NCBI GenBank assembly: GCA_023091665.1
Contig: JALJCQ010000011.1
Coordinates: forward strand, 2,170,001 to 2,234,000
Direction of reading: 5' to 3'
DNA: 64,000 bases
Source: Pythium myriotylum
Lineage: Eukaryota; Oomycota; Peronosporomycetes; Pythiales; Pythiaceae
Shown here piece after piece: positions 29,655-42,100 of this stretch. A program made the translations under genes and the position numbers. The notes under the pieces were generated by a model. That model had not been told where the DNA came from and did not search any database. It saw nothing but the letters and a program-made list of their open reading frames with translations. The stretch's first letter is position 1. The number at the start of each line of letters is the position of its first letter.

Positions 29655-30500
29655 TCAATCGCTTTCCATGTTGTCCTCGTCAACCGTACGAATGACCCGA
29701 CGTCGCAGAGGATGCTTCTTTTCTCGTGACTGTACTGTGCTGTTCGATGAGTGTGTCCTTGAGCTTCGTTCCGAATCGTCCTGGATTAATTGCTGTTTCA
29801 CAGCACAACGTTGACGCCTTCCTCTAATCTCTCGCGCTCGTGGGTATCCTCGCTCGACTGGGTCTTCCTCAGACTGTGTGTCGTCCCCAGGCTCAATTTG
29901 ATGAGTCCGCGTCGTTCGTCGAGGTTGGTTGTTGCTCACCCAGACAGCCACAGCCCACAGAACCACGAGCCCCCACGCCAGAACGAGGATCTTCGCGAGT
30001 CCTTCAGCCGCTTGGTACACATCATCCGATTTGAGTTCCAGTCGGAAATACGGCTCCACGACTCCCCCGATTGGGGTCTTATCCACCACCTCGCAGAGAC
30101 GCCTCGCTTCCTTGGCGTGGAGGTGAACGTCGTGCTTCCAGACAGCTCGCTCGTCGAAGGAGCCAGTGTCCAGCCTCACAATGCGCGTAGCATTCCATTC
30201 GACACACGGCGTCGAGTAGAACACGTGGAGCTGCAGCTGGTCGGCGATCGCGCGCTTGCGTTTGCGGCATGACCCAACCACGACGCTGTAGGATCCGTCA
30301 CGCCGTGATGTTGCCGTCGCTTCGCCGCCACCTTCCACGGCCACACGGACGCGCGCGCCGGCGAGCGGCTTCGCGCGGATATTCCCTTCGTTCGGCACAC
30401 GCACGACGCCATGCAGCAGCGCCCCACAGTCGCTCACGATAGGCCGACGACGAGGCGTCATCTCCATGGAGAGGATGTTGCCGATGGCCGTCTTCAACAT
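29655..30500 (-). CDS. Unknown membrane protein with carboxypeptidase-regulatory-like beta domain
   Basis: 281 residues from the ATG at 30500; an in-frame TAG lies 11 codons upstream. Residues about 27-120 look like a Greek-key beta sandwich (LAGARVRVAVEGGG, RRDGSYSVVVGSC). One transmembrane helix sits near 170-190 (ILVLAWGLVVLWAVAVWV), then a charged Arg-rich cytoplasmic tail. No family is recognised. The layout resembles single-pass ER proteins, but no signal peptide is present in this frame. A hydrophobic stretch (LLLPCSCLGFLVVISL) lies just upstream in another frame, so a 5' exon may be missing. Confidence 0.6.
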   Translation of the reverse strand: MLKTAIGNILSMEMTPRRRPIVSDCGALLHGVVRVPNEGNIRAKPLAGARVRVAVEGGGEATATSRRDGSYSVVVGSCRKRKRAIADQLQLHVFYSTPCVEWNATRIVRLDTGSFDERAVWKHDVHLHAKEARRLCEVVDKTPIGGVVEPYFRLELKSDDVYQAAEGLAKILVLAWGLVVLWAVAVWVSNNQPRRTTRTHQIEPGDDTQSEEDPVERGYPRAREIRGRRQRCAVKQQLIQDDSERSSRTHSSNSTVQSREKKHPLRRRVIRTVDEDNMESD

Positions 30501-30683
30501 CCAAGGAGGGGAAACGAGAGAGCGAAATGACTACCAGGAAGCCCAAACACGAACACGGCAACAGAAGTTGTAGTTTGGCTAGTATGCAAGATACTTGATG
30601 GAGTGGTCGGGAGATCTCGCCGCTGCTGTAGGGGTCCAGAGAGCGATGGGGCATGCGTCTGAGGGCACAAGACGAACTCCAGT

Positions 30684-31625
30684 TTATTCTTTCCTCGCTG
30701 AAGAAGGATCCTTGCTCCGCGCGGGCGACGCGCTGCGGCTACGGCGGCTCTTCCTATCGCCTGGGGACCGCGAGCGGCGAGAACCTTTGCGGTCGCCACT
30801 GCGCGACCTCGAGCGACGATTCTTGCTACGGCTACGACTGCGGCTTCTCTTGTCAGACCGACGTCCACGATTGTATAGGCTCTGCAGTTCTCGTTCCATT
30901 GCGCGGGACACGGTTCGTATATGCATGAAGTTGCAATAGCCGCCGCGGTTACACGTCCCTTCGTCGAACTGTCGGCACCGGGCCTCTCGGAAGTCCGTCA
31001 CTGGAGAGAACTCGCAGATGAGCGGACGACCGGCGTAGAAGCGACCATAGAGGGCCTTTTGCGCGGCAGCCGCATCTTCTTCGTCTTCGTACTTGGCGTA
31101 CACATTGCCCACCAAGTGGTCGCCGAGGTTGTCGCAAATGTTCAGCTCTTCCAGCTTGCCGAACTTGCACAACTCCTCAAACACCTCCTCGTAAAAGTCC
31201 TCAAAATCTTCCTCGGCCTGCTTCTGGTCCAGCGCGGTCGGATCGCCGTTGGCCGCGATGATCGCCGAAAGCGGGTTCTGGTACATATGGCTGATCAGAA
31301 TGGTCTGACTAAACACCGGCTTGTTGTGCAAACGCGAGCACCGGTCGCCGTGGCGGCAGGCGCCGATCTTGAAGTAGAAAGGGCAGTTCACGCGGTCCTC
31401 TTCCGTTCCGTGGATGCGCGCCAAATGTTCGGCGCCGCCGCCAGTCTGTTCGCCGCGGCGCATGCGGTCACGATCACCTCCGCCACGGAAGCCGCGGCCT
31501 CCTCCGCCGCCGCCCCCGCCTCCACCGCCGTACCCTCCTCCTCCTCCTCCTCCTCCTCCGTATCCCCTGTCTCGACTGCGGTCGCGTCCGCGCGCGCGGA
31601 AGCCGTCATCCCCGTAGCGACTCAT
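30684..31625 (-). CDS. U2AF1: U2AF small subunit (splicing factor U2AF35)
   Basis: 313 residues, no intron. The core matches U2AF35: zinc finger 1 ([20 protein letters not shown]), an atypical RRM ([31 protein letters not shown]), then zinc finger 2 ([19 protein letters not shown]) and a C-terminal RS domain. It recognises the AG at 3' splice sites with U2AF65. Unusually, a Gly-rich RGG-like extension (residues about 20-55) precedes finger 1, whereas in animals the glycine run is at the C-terminus. Head-to-head with the Rieske gene, about 276 bp apart. Confidence 0.95.
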   Translation of the reverse strand: MSRYGDDGFRARGRDRSRDRGYGGGGGGGGGYGGGGGGGGGGGRGFRGGGDRDRMRRGEQTGGGAEHLARIHGTEEDRVNCPFYFKIGACRHGDRCSRLHNKPVFSQTILISHMYQNPLSAIIAANGDPTALDQKQAEEDFEDFYEEVFEELCKFGKLEELNICDNLGDHLVGNVYAKYEDEEDAAAAQKALYGRFYAGRPLICEFSPVTDFREARCRQFDEGTCNRGGYCNFMHIRTVSRAMERELQSLYNRGRRSDKRSRSRSRSKNRRSRSRSGDRKGSRRSRSPGDRKSRRSRSASPARSKDPSSARKE

Positions 31626-31901
31626 CGCGGAGGCTCGGCCTTTGGGCTGATAAGTGGAAGATTTCGACCGGGGCCCTCACAAAAAGAGCTCCCCACCAGG
31701 CCCAATCGGTCCGCGGCGTAAAAACACAAACTCACGAAGGTTATTCCTCGTATTTACGCGTTGATCCCGAACGTCCCGAATTTCGTAAAAACCCTGTTTG
31801 AGAGGTCAAAATTCAAATTCAAAGGCCCCGCGTCAACTCGAGGCCTCTTCCGGGAGCTGAACCTCAACATCAGCTCTCTCGAGGCGGCGCCTCCGGCTCG
31901 C

Positions 31902-32569
31902 ATGAGCGCCGCGTACTTCGACCCGTGGAGCAGCCTGCACTACGAGCCCGAGCCGTCGCCCGCGGACGACCCCAACCTGCTCTGGTTCAACACGGACGTG
32001 AACCCGGACGGTGAGTGCGTGGACCACGAGCGCGCTAGAGAGAGAGAGAAAGAGCACGGCGATCTTACCACGCGCGCTGTAGATGTGCTCGAGGCCAGCG
32101 AGAACCGCACGCAGTTCGAGTACACCGTCGACGGCAAGAAGCGAGTCAAGCCTGGGTCCAAGCAGACAATTGTCGGTGCGTGGAACGAGATGGTCGGCGC
32201 TGCTGGAGCCAATGAGACGGGCCGAGAACTCATGCATGGATGCGAACAGGCACTAAAGTCGTCGTGAATGGCAAGGCCGTCGGCATCTTCAAGCACTATG
32301 GGCGGCTATACGCCATCAACAACGTCTGTCCGCACCAACGAGGCGAGCTGCACCTCGGTGATATCGAGGAGATCGATAAATCGCCTTGCGTATCCTGTCC
32401 GCGCCACCACTGGCCGTTCTCGCTGAAGGACGGAAGTTGCTCTGTTGGCACGAAATTCCAAGCAGAAGTCTACCCTGTTCGAATCACAACACTACGAGAT
32501 GGTCGAGACGTCATCTTCGTCGGATTTGCATCGTTTTCTCGAACTTTATTTAATGACGACGATTTTTAA
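31902..32569 (+). CDS. Rieske [2Fe-2S] domain protein
   Basis: Three exons (31902-32010, 32083-32175, 32250-32569; introns 72 and 74 nt) give 173 residues. The C-terminal domain has the Rieske ligands Cys-x-His (VCPHQRG) and Cys-x2-His (SCPRHHW) with typical loop spacing. Upstream are VVVNGKAVGIF and YAINNVCPH. It is a stand-alone soluble Rieske protein of the RFESD/ferredoxin type, with no oxygenase catalytic domain and no targeting peptide seen. Electron-transfer partners are unknown. The start is the ATG at 31902 (MSAAYFDPW). Confidence 0.88.
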
Positions 32570-32605
32570 CGGTCCCCGTCGCGACGAGCCATGTTCACGT
32601 TGCCG

Positions 32606-32613
32606 TATATATA
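32606..32613 (+). promoter_or_regulatory. TATA box candidate
   Basis: TATATATA, 56-49 bp upstream of the ATG of the small gene at 32662. The position suits a TATA-driven start; TATA boxes are uncommon in oomycete promoters. Confidence 0.45.
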
Positions 32614-32661
32614 GCTCGCAGCCTCGTGGAAGTTCCGAGTAAAGTCTCCTGCGGCTCAGAG

Positions 32662-32964
32662 ATGGGGGCGGCCGCCAGCAAGAAAGGCTCTCCCCAGACA
32701 GCCCAACCCTCGCCGGCAATACTGCTGCAGACAGATGCAGGGGTCATCGTCCGGGCGACTAGCACAGTGACTGGAAAGTCTGAGTATCAGTTCAACCCAC
32801 GTTACATCCCAGCGGACACAGTCGGCACTCATTCTCGTGTAGATACGAATGGTTCCCAGTATGTTCTCATGGCAACTCGAGGGGCCCATAATAGCAACAT
32901 GAGAAACAAGCTGGTTTACGTTAAGAGACCTCCACACGTGGGGTCTGCCGCGGAAGAGAAGTAG
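32662..32964 (+). CDS. Small protein with predicted N-myristoylation signal
   Basis: 100 residues, no recognised family. It begins MGAAASKKG, which fits the N-myristoyltransferase motif (Gly2, small residue at 6, Lys at 7), so the protein is likely membrane-anchored. The rest is polar, with a short beta-like stretch (YQFNPRYIPADTVGTH) and a basic patch (NMRNKLVYVKRPP). A TATA box precedes it. The 3' end is only 67 bp from the convergent F-box/WD40 gene. Confidence 0.6.
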   Translation: MGAAASKKGSPQTAQPSPAILLQTDAGVIVRATSTVTGKSEYQFNPRYIPADTVGTHSRVDTNGSQYVLMATRGAHNSNMRNKLVYVKRPPHVGSAAEEK

Positions 32965-33031
32965 TAGTACAGTACGGCCCGTTTCTTGAGTAACACATAC
33001 TTCGAATTTCGACGATTCGACGAGTCTCCTA

Positions 33032-34947
33032 TCATTCGTACAACGACGTCATTCTATTGTAATCCACGAGCTCGCCACAGTCGGTGCCGAGAAGCAAGTC
33101 GTTGCTGTTGAAATGCGCCGACACGAATTTCGTCGATGTGGATGGAGGAGTGAACCACTTGACTGGCGTTGAACTATACCATCGCCACAAGGCCGCCTGA
33201 AGTAGCAAGAAGTAAGCATGGAAAGTCCAATCATCTTAGCATTCCTCTACCCACCTTGCCGGAATGCGACACTGTCACCAACTTGCGGCTGTCGAACTGG
33301 AGTGACTTGACCCCGCCGTGTTCTGAGCTACTGAAAGTACACAGAGCTTGCTGTGTTCTCACATCCCACGCCTCCATTCCTTGTTTGCTGTATCCCGCAA
33401 CGACGACTGTTTCGTCCATCTCGAGAGCTGAAATCTCTCCTTCACAAATCGCAGACTTGGACAGGATCTTTGCCGTCTTGCCACCCCACCAACGGACAGT
33501 CCCTTCTTTCCCTGCAGACCACAAGACCCTGCCCTTCGTGTCGGTCTTCACTACCGCATCTGAGCGCGAAGCTGTCAGTCCGAGGTAAAAGAACAACGAT
33601 ACTTATTCATGACCCACCTGGGTGACCTGCAAGTCGGTGGGTGAGACGCCCGCTTCGCAGATCAAACACTCTGATGAATCCGCTAGAGGTGCCGCACACG
33701 AGGGTGTTCCGGAACAGCATCAGGCTCGTGATTTGCGGATTCGCATCGCGGGTTGAGCGAGGAAGAGAAGATCGGTGGATCTTGCTCGCATCAATCGTGA
33801 GCAGGATTTCACCCTTCAGAACATCCCAAACATTTGCTTCACCCTTTTCAGTCGATGTAGCCATGTGAAGCAGAGTCCCATCGTTGTGATCGAGGTAAAC
33901 GTTCATGACTTTGTCTTTCGAACGAGTTCGCAGGAATGGCACGAGGCCTAGCGACGAGCGGTGAGAGATCGACGCCGTTGGGGGGACGTTTTCTCGGGTT
34001 TTTCCTCCGGAGTTTCGCAAGTCCAGGGAGTTGAAATCCCAGATCTTCACAGTACCATCCGTGCATCCAACCGCAAGCGCGTCGTTGCAATTGTGGAAGC
34101 ATGAGGCCGAGCTCTGCGTCATCGAGCTACGGAGAGAGCGACTTCTCACAGACCACAAGTAGAATGCAGCTCGGCCCTCTTGCATCGATCCACTGAAGAC
34201 CTAGAAGCAATACGCAGTCAGTGACTTTATCCCAACACACCAACACCGGATCTCTTCTTGCATACCACTGGATCCTGGGAGAATCCAAATCGGTCGGACG
34301 TGAGGATCTTCACGTTATCAAAGACGCCAGCTTTGGCTCGATCGATGTCGTCGGATAGCTCCTTAAATCTCGGCGTGACTTCGTTAGTGCTGAGCATGGC
34401 TGGCTTCGTCTCGAACCAACTCGTCTCGTGAGTCATCTGACGCAAATCGTGGACGTATTCGCGCATTGACGTGCGGTCGCTCAGCAAGCACGCTCGAATC
34501 ACGGGCGGAGATCCACGTCGATTCACGTTTCTAGCAAAAGAACACAATTCGGTGTCAGTAACCATCTTCAGTTTCCAGTTGTTCTCGACACATACGGCGA
34601 CGGAACATCGATTTCGCGGTAGCAATACGAAGCTGCACGACGGAAGCAATTCACCAGCAATGGCGTGTACGGCATGCCGGCGAGCACCTCCCACACGGCA
34701 GGCTTCATGAGTTCCCGCGCCCATCGCCGACTCACGCTGACTATAAGGGAATCCACAACCGCCGTGAGCCTCTTTCCATGGCGACGACCACGCACGCCCA
34801 CTCACATAGCTTGCTCGCTTCGCTGGTGCCGACAAAGCCGACGACGCGCGCGAGCAGCACGGGCTGCAGAAGCACCGAGTCGACGGTGCGGCGTGTCGCA
34901 TCGATGGATGGCTCGGGCGGCGCGGCGCTGCTGTCGGCCGACGCCAT
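33032..34947 (-). CDS. F-box-like / WD40 repeat protein
   Basis: Six exons by my model: 34947-34806, 34740-34596, 34530-34266, 34200-33618, 33571-33255 and 33196-33032. Phases agree, giving 538 residues. The N-terminus resembles an F-box (QPVLLARVVGFVGTSEASKL, then SVSRRWARELM across the first intron). From about 150 on there are WD40-type repeats (ALAVGCTDGTVKIWDF, EANVWDVLKGEILLT, VCGTSSGFIRVFDL, LWSAGKEGTVRWW, VAGYSKQGMEAWDV). Such proteins usually present substrates to SCF ubiquitin ligases, but the F-box match is weak. It is divergent from SPT5. Confidence 0.78.
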
Positions 34948-35377
34948 CTCTCCCTCTCGGTGTCTCCTACGCGGAAGAGCCCTTTCTCTCTCTCTCTCTC
35001 TCTTGGTCGCTCGCGCGCTTGCTCGCTCTCGCTTGGCGCGTGTCCACGGCGGGGTCTCGACGCGAGCACGTCAACTGACTTGCGACTTCCGCGAGGGGCT
35101 CCCACGGAAATTCCCTTATCATCGCGTGACGCGGTGCGAAGTGGTACTTGGTACCATCTGAATCTGATCCTGCTGTTCTGCAAAGACCATCATTCGGTGT
35201 GTCCCGTACCGATCCTCTTATTTTGAGGGACCTGTGGGTCCCGTAAACAATGTACTTAAATCGGGATGAATCTGTCCCGAATGCGCGGGCTTTTTCGAAG
35301 TTGGGTTCGGGACCGACGGGGCTGTTTCAGATGCAGGGGGAGCCCAAGCGAAAGGTGGCCACGCAAGGGTAAGCACC
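34948..35377. other. Divergent promoter region with CT microsatellite
   Basis: 430 bp between the F-box/WD40 gene and SPT5. A 19-nt TC dinucleotide run lies at 34985-35003. No gene is seen. Confidence 0.5.
34985..35003 (+). repeat. (TC)n microsatellite
   Basis: A perfect TC dinucleotide repeat of 19 nt in the divergent promoter, about 40 bp upstream of the F-box/WD40 ATG (as GA on its coding strand). Confidence 0.85.
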
Positions 35378-38300
35378 ATGTCGTCGAGCGAGGAGGAACT
35401 GGACCGCAACCTGTCGGAGGACGAGGACGTCTCGGAGGACGAAGTGCCGGAGGAGGAAGAGGAGGACGAGGAGGAGGAGGAGGAGGTGCCCAAGAAGCGC
35501 AAGGGCGGCGACGCCAAGCCCAAGCCCAAGCCCAAGAAGCGCCGCGCCGTCAACAAGTTCATCGAGGAGGAAGCCGACGTGGACGAGGACGAAGAGGAGG
35601 AAGAAGACGACGAGGACGGAGACTTCTACCGCTCCGAGCGCGCGCTCGCCGAGGAGGCCGAGAACTCGTACCGCTACGAGCCGCAGAACCGCTCGCGCTT
35701 TGAGGATGACGAAAGCGCCGAGGATATTGTCAACCAGATCAAGAAGCGCCACCAGCAGAGCCGCCGGCACTTTGACGATGACGACGAAGGCGGCGAGATC
35801 CAGAGCGAGGTCGCGCAGCAGTCGCTGCTGCCGTCGATCCAGGACCCGCGCATGTGGGTCTTCAAATGCAAGGTACGTTGAGACAGGCGCGGGGGAAGTG
35901 GCAGTTGATTCCAGCTCACGCTCTGTTTAATCGTATTCTCTAGCCCGGTCGCGAGCAGCATCTAGTCATTGCTTTGATGAATAAGTTTCTCGAGTTCTCG
36001 CAGCGTGGTGAGCCGCTGCACATTAAGTCGGTGATCGCGTCGAGTTCCAAGGGATTCATTTACGTCGAGGCGGAGCGCGAGCCCCACGCGCGAGAAGCTG
36101 TGAACGGACTCCGTGATATCATGCAGTACTCGATGAAGCTCGTACCCGTGCACGAAATGACGTCAGTGCTGAACGTCAAGAAGAAGCGAAAACCTGTCGT
36201 ACCTGGCACTTGGGCGCGGTTCAAGCGTGCGGGTTTGTACAAGGGAGATCTCTGCAAAGTGCTAGAGATTTTGGACAATGGATCCCGGGTGCGTTTGTCG
36301 ATTTTGCATCGCGAGATCATGAGGGAAGGGCCACGATGACTGACGATTTTTGGTGTGGTTTGAATAGGCGATCGTCAAGATGATTCCTCGTCTGGACCCA
36401 GTTGTGTTGGCTGGCGGTGAACAGCCGAAGTACAAGAAAGGTCAGCGTCCCCCACAGAAGCTTTTCAATGCTAGTATTGTACACAGCGACGTGCGGCGCC
36501 GTCACCCATCCACCGGCGACATGATGGATTTCTTTGAGAATGATTTCTACAAGGACGGCTTCCTGATTAAAGAAGTCAACATCATTACGATGCTTCAGAC
36601 CGAAGAGGTCAACCCAACTCTCGATGAAATCAACAAGTTCTCATCTGCAGTTGGTGAAGATGATCAGGGAGGCGATGAGGTCATGGCTAATGTTGAGGCT
36701 GATGACTGGAAGAACAAGGTCGATTTAACGAAGGGTGATACAGTTCGTGTAATTGAAGGCGACTTGGTGAACCTCATGGGTGTGGTTGTCAGCACGAATA
36801 GTGCGAACGACACGGTTCGCGTTATGCCATTGCATGAGGAAATCAAGGATACAATTCTTGATTTCCAAATGAAGCAGTTGATGAAGTACGTCAAGGTCGG
36901 TGACCACATCAAGGTTGTGTCAGGTCGATACTCAGGTGAAACGGGTACAGTCGTCGCTGTTGACGACACTGATGGTGCCCCGATCGCTATTGTGCTCGTC
37001 GACAGCATGGCTAAAGAGATTCAAGTCCGTGTTCGTGATTTGCAAGAATCAGCTGAAGTCTCGCATGGTTTGGATTCGTACAAGGGCAAGGAACTGTACG
37101 ATCTCGTCGCGGTAAGTCGCTATGGTCTCAACACCAAAGTCTCGAGAATTGAATTCTAATCTGTGTTCTTTGCGTGTAGCTCAACCATGGTGATGTAGGT
37201 GTCATTACCCATGTCGGCCGAGAAGGCTTCAAGGTGCTGTGTCAAAACGGACAATCCCGGGATATTTCAGACCAGGAGATTCAGCGCAAGTTGGTTTCGT
37301 CACGGGCAGTTGCGTTGGACAAAAAGCACAACCACATCAGCGTTGGAGAAATGGTGAATGTTGTGGAGGGCCCTTTTACCAGTCACAGTGGCACAGTCAA
37401 ACACATCTACCGGACATACCTGTTCTTGCACAATAACCGCATCATGACCAACGCTGGCATTTTTGTGGCGCGCGCGCGTCAAACCGTATTGTCCGGTAGC
37501 AAAGCTCGCTCTGACATGATTCAAAACTCTACGGTGCCTGGCGCCGATGGTCGTCCAAGTCGTCCAGGTATGCCGCCCCGTGGTGGTCGTGGTGAGTCTG
37601 AATATGTCGGAAAGACTGTGAAGATCAAGAAGGGTCAGTGGAAGGGATACATCGGTATCGTTGTCGAAGACAATGACGCGAAGGTCAAAGTTGAAATCCA
37701 CTGCAAGGCGAAGGTGGTTGACGTTGACAGAAACAACATTTCGATCGCCGGTAACCGCCAGGGTGCTAGCCAGGACGGCAACAAAGGTCGCTACGCGCAC
37801 ACTCCAATGGGTGGAGCCACGCCGATGCCATCTCAGACTCCACTTCACGGCTCGGCGACTCCGATGGCCACACCTATGCATCGTGGCTTCGGCACTCCAT
37901 CTTCTCGTGGCGACGCGTGGAATGTTGCAAATGACGATGCCTTGTTGGAGACACAGATGAACCAAGAAAAGGACATCACTCACGCGACTAGTTTTGGTAC
38001 CCCGCTTGATCCAGTGGCTCCTCGAGATTACTCAAGCAGCCGCTCGTATGGAGGTCTTTCGTCGTCACTTGCACCTAGATCGCCAACAAAGGAGCCGATT
38101 ACCCCTGCGGCAAACCCTACCACGCCAGGTTTACACCCAACGACCCCAGGTCTTGAGCCACGTACCCCTGCATACATGCTACCCCACAATCCCGCAACGC
38201 CAGGATTGAATCCGACAACGCCTGGTTTGAATCCTCGCACCCCAGCCCATCTCTCTGCCGCGACTCCGGGTATGAGCCACCACGACCATGGCGGAATGGA

Positions 38301-38880
38301 GCCTATGACTCCGGGATTCAACCCAACAACACCAGGCTTGTCCGCAATGACGCCCGGTCTAAACCCTGTTACACCCGGTATCAACACTCCAGGATATCAC
38401 CACAACCCAATGACTCCCGGCTTTGGCGTTGCGACTCCTGGAATTGGACGTCTGCACGCGACGACTCCAGCTGCAACTCCTGGCATGCCTGGTGGTGGTG
38501 TGCCAATGACCCCTGCATACCTCCAAGACTTATCAGACTACAACAACTATGGTGCTGGTGTTGAAGTGACATGGAAGATGAAAGGTGTTGAAGTTGAAGT
38601 CGTGGCCGGCGAGCATCGTGGTCTGGTTGGTGTGATCACCAGCGTCAGCGGTAACTCGTGCACGTTGGACTGCGATGGCCAGGTCATAGTCGTGTCTTTC
38701 GATGATGTACAACCTACTGTTCCTGAGAAGCAAGATACAGTCATCATCCTTTCTGGCGATGAAGCCGGCCAGAGAGGTTCACTCATTGGTGTCGATGCCT
38801 CAGATGGTATTGTGAAGGTCGATGGAGACTCCGAGATCAAGATTTACGCTCTGGGGTCGTTAGCAAAGCTCGCTCAGTAA
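35378..38880 (+). CDS. SPT5: Transcription elongation factor SPT5 (DSIF large subunit)
   Basis: Four exons (35378-35872, 35944-36288, 36368-37111, 37180-38880) give 1094 residues. The acidic N-terminus (runs of Glu/Asp) is followed by the NGN domain (WVFKCKPGREQHLVIALMNK across intron 1, GFIYVEAERE). Several KOW modules follow (PGTWARFKRAGLYKGDL; KGDTVRVIEGDLVNLMGVV; VGDHIKVVSGRYSGETG; GEMVNVVEGPFTSHSGTV; VGKTVKIKKGQWKGYIG). A C-terminal repeat region (about residues 780-900) has many TPG/TTP units, the usual CDK9 targets, then a last KOW. With SPT4 it controls Pol II pausing, elongation and capping. Confidence 0.96.
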
Positions 38881-39113
38881 ACTAAAATCGAACAAACAAG
38901 AGCCTTGCAAGTCTCAAGTGCACCAAACAGTCCAAGTAACACCAGAACTTGGCGTACATAACGGAGCGAAACCAGCCGCGCACAACGTCTCAATATATCG
39001 AACGGCTTGATTCGCAGCTGCTCCATCTCGCCGTTTCTCATCAACCGATTGGGGCCTATTTTTGTCGCCCATCTTACGTCCACACTAACCCCTAACTTGG
39101 ATGCATGTAGCTG

Positions 39114-42100
39114 ATGATGGGTGAGCGCTCCACCCGACGACTCGAAGACCAACGTTGCCCTGGAACAGCAACATCGCCGTTGGAGTCGAAAAAGCTGCGC
39201 CACGGGGCACGTACTCATGCATCGCAACCAAAGAACAATGCCATTCCACTATATGACGAAGTGGAGCTGCTCCGGCGCAAACTTGCTGCCCACGACAATT
39301 CGATCGCAGTAGCAGACCGAGCAACTGCTATCCTCAACGAGCAAACTGATCCAGAAACCCTGGATCTCCGTCCGTATGCCTCGGAGCTGAATGATGTACT
39401 AATTAATGAACTGGCAAACCAACTGCGCGCGAACATCAAGATGCTCGCGAAGAAACACGCCAAGCGTCACGATGTCGCGCGTTCGTTTTACTCAAATGTA
39501 GTGTTGTCAGGGTGCAAGAAGATCACTGCGGTAGGTCGACACTACGTCATGATTGTATTTCTTTTCTGCTCCTGACCCCGACGTGACAGGTGGGTATGCG
39601 ATCGTTTGTCCACGTGCTAGGACCGACTATTCGCCGGTTAGAGTTATCGGAATCAGTTATACCAATTGATGTGCTCAAGGTTATGGCATCTGGTATCGAT
39701 CAACTGGATGTGCTAGACTTCTCGTGGTGCCCGACCATTGTTGCAGAAAGCGTTCACGAGTTCATATCGTGCTGCAACAAGTCACTCACAAAACTAAATC
39801 TCTCGCACTGCCCAATGCTCAACGACGATGCACTCGGCTGGATTGCAGGTGCGTTAGGTCCGCAAGGTTCGCTCACGCAGTGCACGAAGTTGCTATCTCT
39901 GGACTTGTCTTACACGTCACATATCGGCGATCGAGGTCTTGCGCATCTTGGAGTGGGGTGCCGTGCGATTCAGTTTCTCAATCTCGAAGGCGTGGAGAGG
40001 ATCACGAACACAGGTATCCTTCGAATTGTTGAAGGATGCAAGAACTTGCGCGTTCTAAGTTTGAAGAAGTGCATGCAGCTTTCAGACGCAACGTTATTCC
40101 ACCTCGGTCGTTATGGTTGTAACCTACGCAGCTTGAATCTGACAGCATGCTATCATATGACTTCGACAGGCCTTCATGCGATGGTCTCTGGAACACCGCT
40201 ACTCCAGTCTCTCAATCTGGAAGGCTGTCGCAACATGAAAGAAGACATTCTCGCTGCAGTTGCGGTGAAATGTAACTCTCTGCAGGTTCTAAACGTCAAC
40301 GGGTGTCAAGAAATCACTGACAACGGGATCATTACGTTGGCCGAGCATCTTCCTTATGTTACGAAAGCTCGGCATTACCGTGGACTTGAACCAAAGCCTA
40401 ATGGCTTACAATTGAAGTTCTCCACCCAGCAGAAAACAATACAGAACTCGGCAGCTCTACGAATCCAGTCAGTATATCGTGGGTATTTGGGCCGTGGAAT
40501 TGCGTCAACGTGGCGTCGTGAGCGAATCGAAATTCCAGCTGCAATTCGCATTCGCAGGAACTACATACGCCATCGACTGAACGTGGAGGTAACTAGAAGA
40601 GTTCACCGTTCGAAGATCATGAAGATTAATGCAATCAAGATCCAGAGTTCGATTCGTGGTGCTCTTTGCCGAATGCGGCTCGCGAGAGAAGATGCCGAAC
40701 GAGAGCGAATTGCGCTGTGGAGTAAAGCCGCTGTCGTGATCCAGGCACTGTACCGGAGCCACTATACACGAAGGCACCTACCACTTGTGTACAAGACCAT
40801 TCTCCGGTATCGTCGGGAGCAGTTCATGCTGCAGAAGGAGGCTGCTGTCATCCGCTTACAGCGTGCATTTCGCAAACGATACGACCGTTCCCGATTTGAC
40901 GACATCATGGCGATTCACCGTCGCCGCCGTCGGGAGCGAGAAAAAGCTGCGACTTTAGTTCAACGGCTTTATCGAACAAGAGCCGCACGAAAGGCGTATC
41001 GTATGCTTCTAGAAGCTGTTCGCCAGCAGCAAGAGCACGTGAAGCGACTCATCCTTTACGCAACTCAGCTTCAGAGCCAGTGGCGAGGTCACCGGGTCAG
41101 GAACCAGCTCGATAAGGCACGAGCAGATTTCGCCAAGCGGGAAAAGCGAAAACACGATGCCGCCAGTCGTATCAACGCAGGTGTTCGAGGGTACTTCGCA
41201 CGTCGGTACGTAAAGGAATACCGCGTCAAGCGTCAAACCCAAGCACGAGCTGCTCGCATGATTCAGCGACGGTGGAGACTTCACAAAACCCCGAGTCCTG
41301 AACGGATTCAAATCGAGAGCATGCTTGCCAAGATGAAGCAACAAGCTGCCGAAGAGAGCCTTGCCGCATTAAAGAAGCAAGAAGATGTGCTGAGGAAAGC
41401 ACGCGAACTCATCGACCGTGACTCGGCGTCAGAACCAGAGAGCGACGATGACTGGAGCGAGTTCCAGGACGATAACGGCTATCAGTTTTGGTTTTCACCA
41501 TCCCGTAACCTACGCCTGTTCGTCAGACCAAACGAATGCGCGTATGAGCGAAGCCTGCTGGGTTTGGCATGTCGCGTGCTTTGGCCACTCGAGCAGAAGT
41601 GGTTTAGTGGCAAGATTGTTCGCTACAACCGAACCAAAGATAAACACCGCATAGTGTACGACGATGGAGATCACGAGTGGCTCTGCCTGCCAGTCGAGGG
41701 TGACCGCGTCCAGCTTTTCAACGGCTACTGCTGGTGTATGGCTCGAATGTATGAGGCGTCGATGCGGACACTCAAGGCCGCTATGTTTCTTTTGCTCCGA
41801 GTGCAACTCTACGATCACCGCTATTTTGCTTGGCGAACAGGTGAGATCCGAGCCTACAGCGAACAAACCGACTCGTTCCTGGTTGCCTACGATAGCGACA
41901 GCGACGCAGGTGTTGCTGTACAAGAGGAGTGGGTCAATTTGTTCAAGCAAGAGCATGCTGTGTTAGTTCAGGACGAAACTACGCAGCAGTGGATGTCCCT
42001 CAGCGGCTATGTCTTCGGTCCGGTCATGGGGAGACCGACAGGCCCTCTGAAACAGTCGGACGCGGCGTATTACTACAGTATCGAGGATTACTTGACGTAT

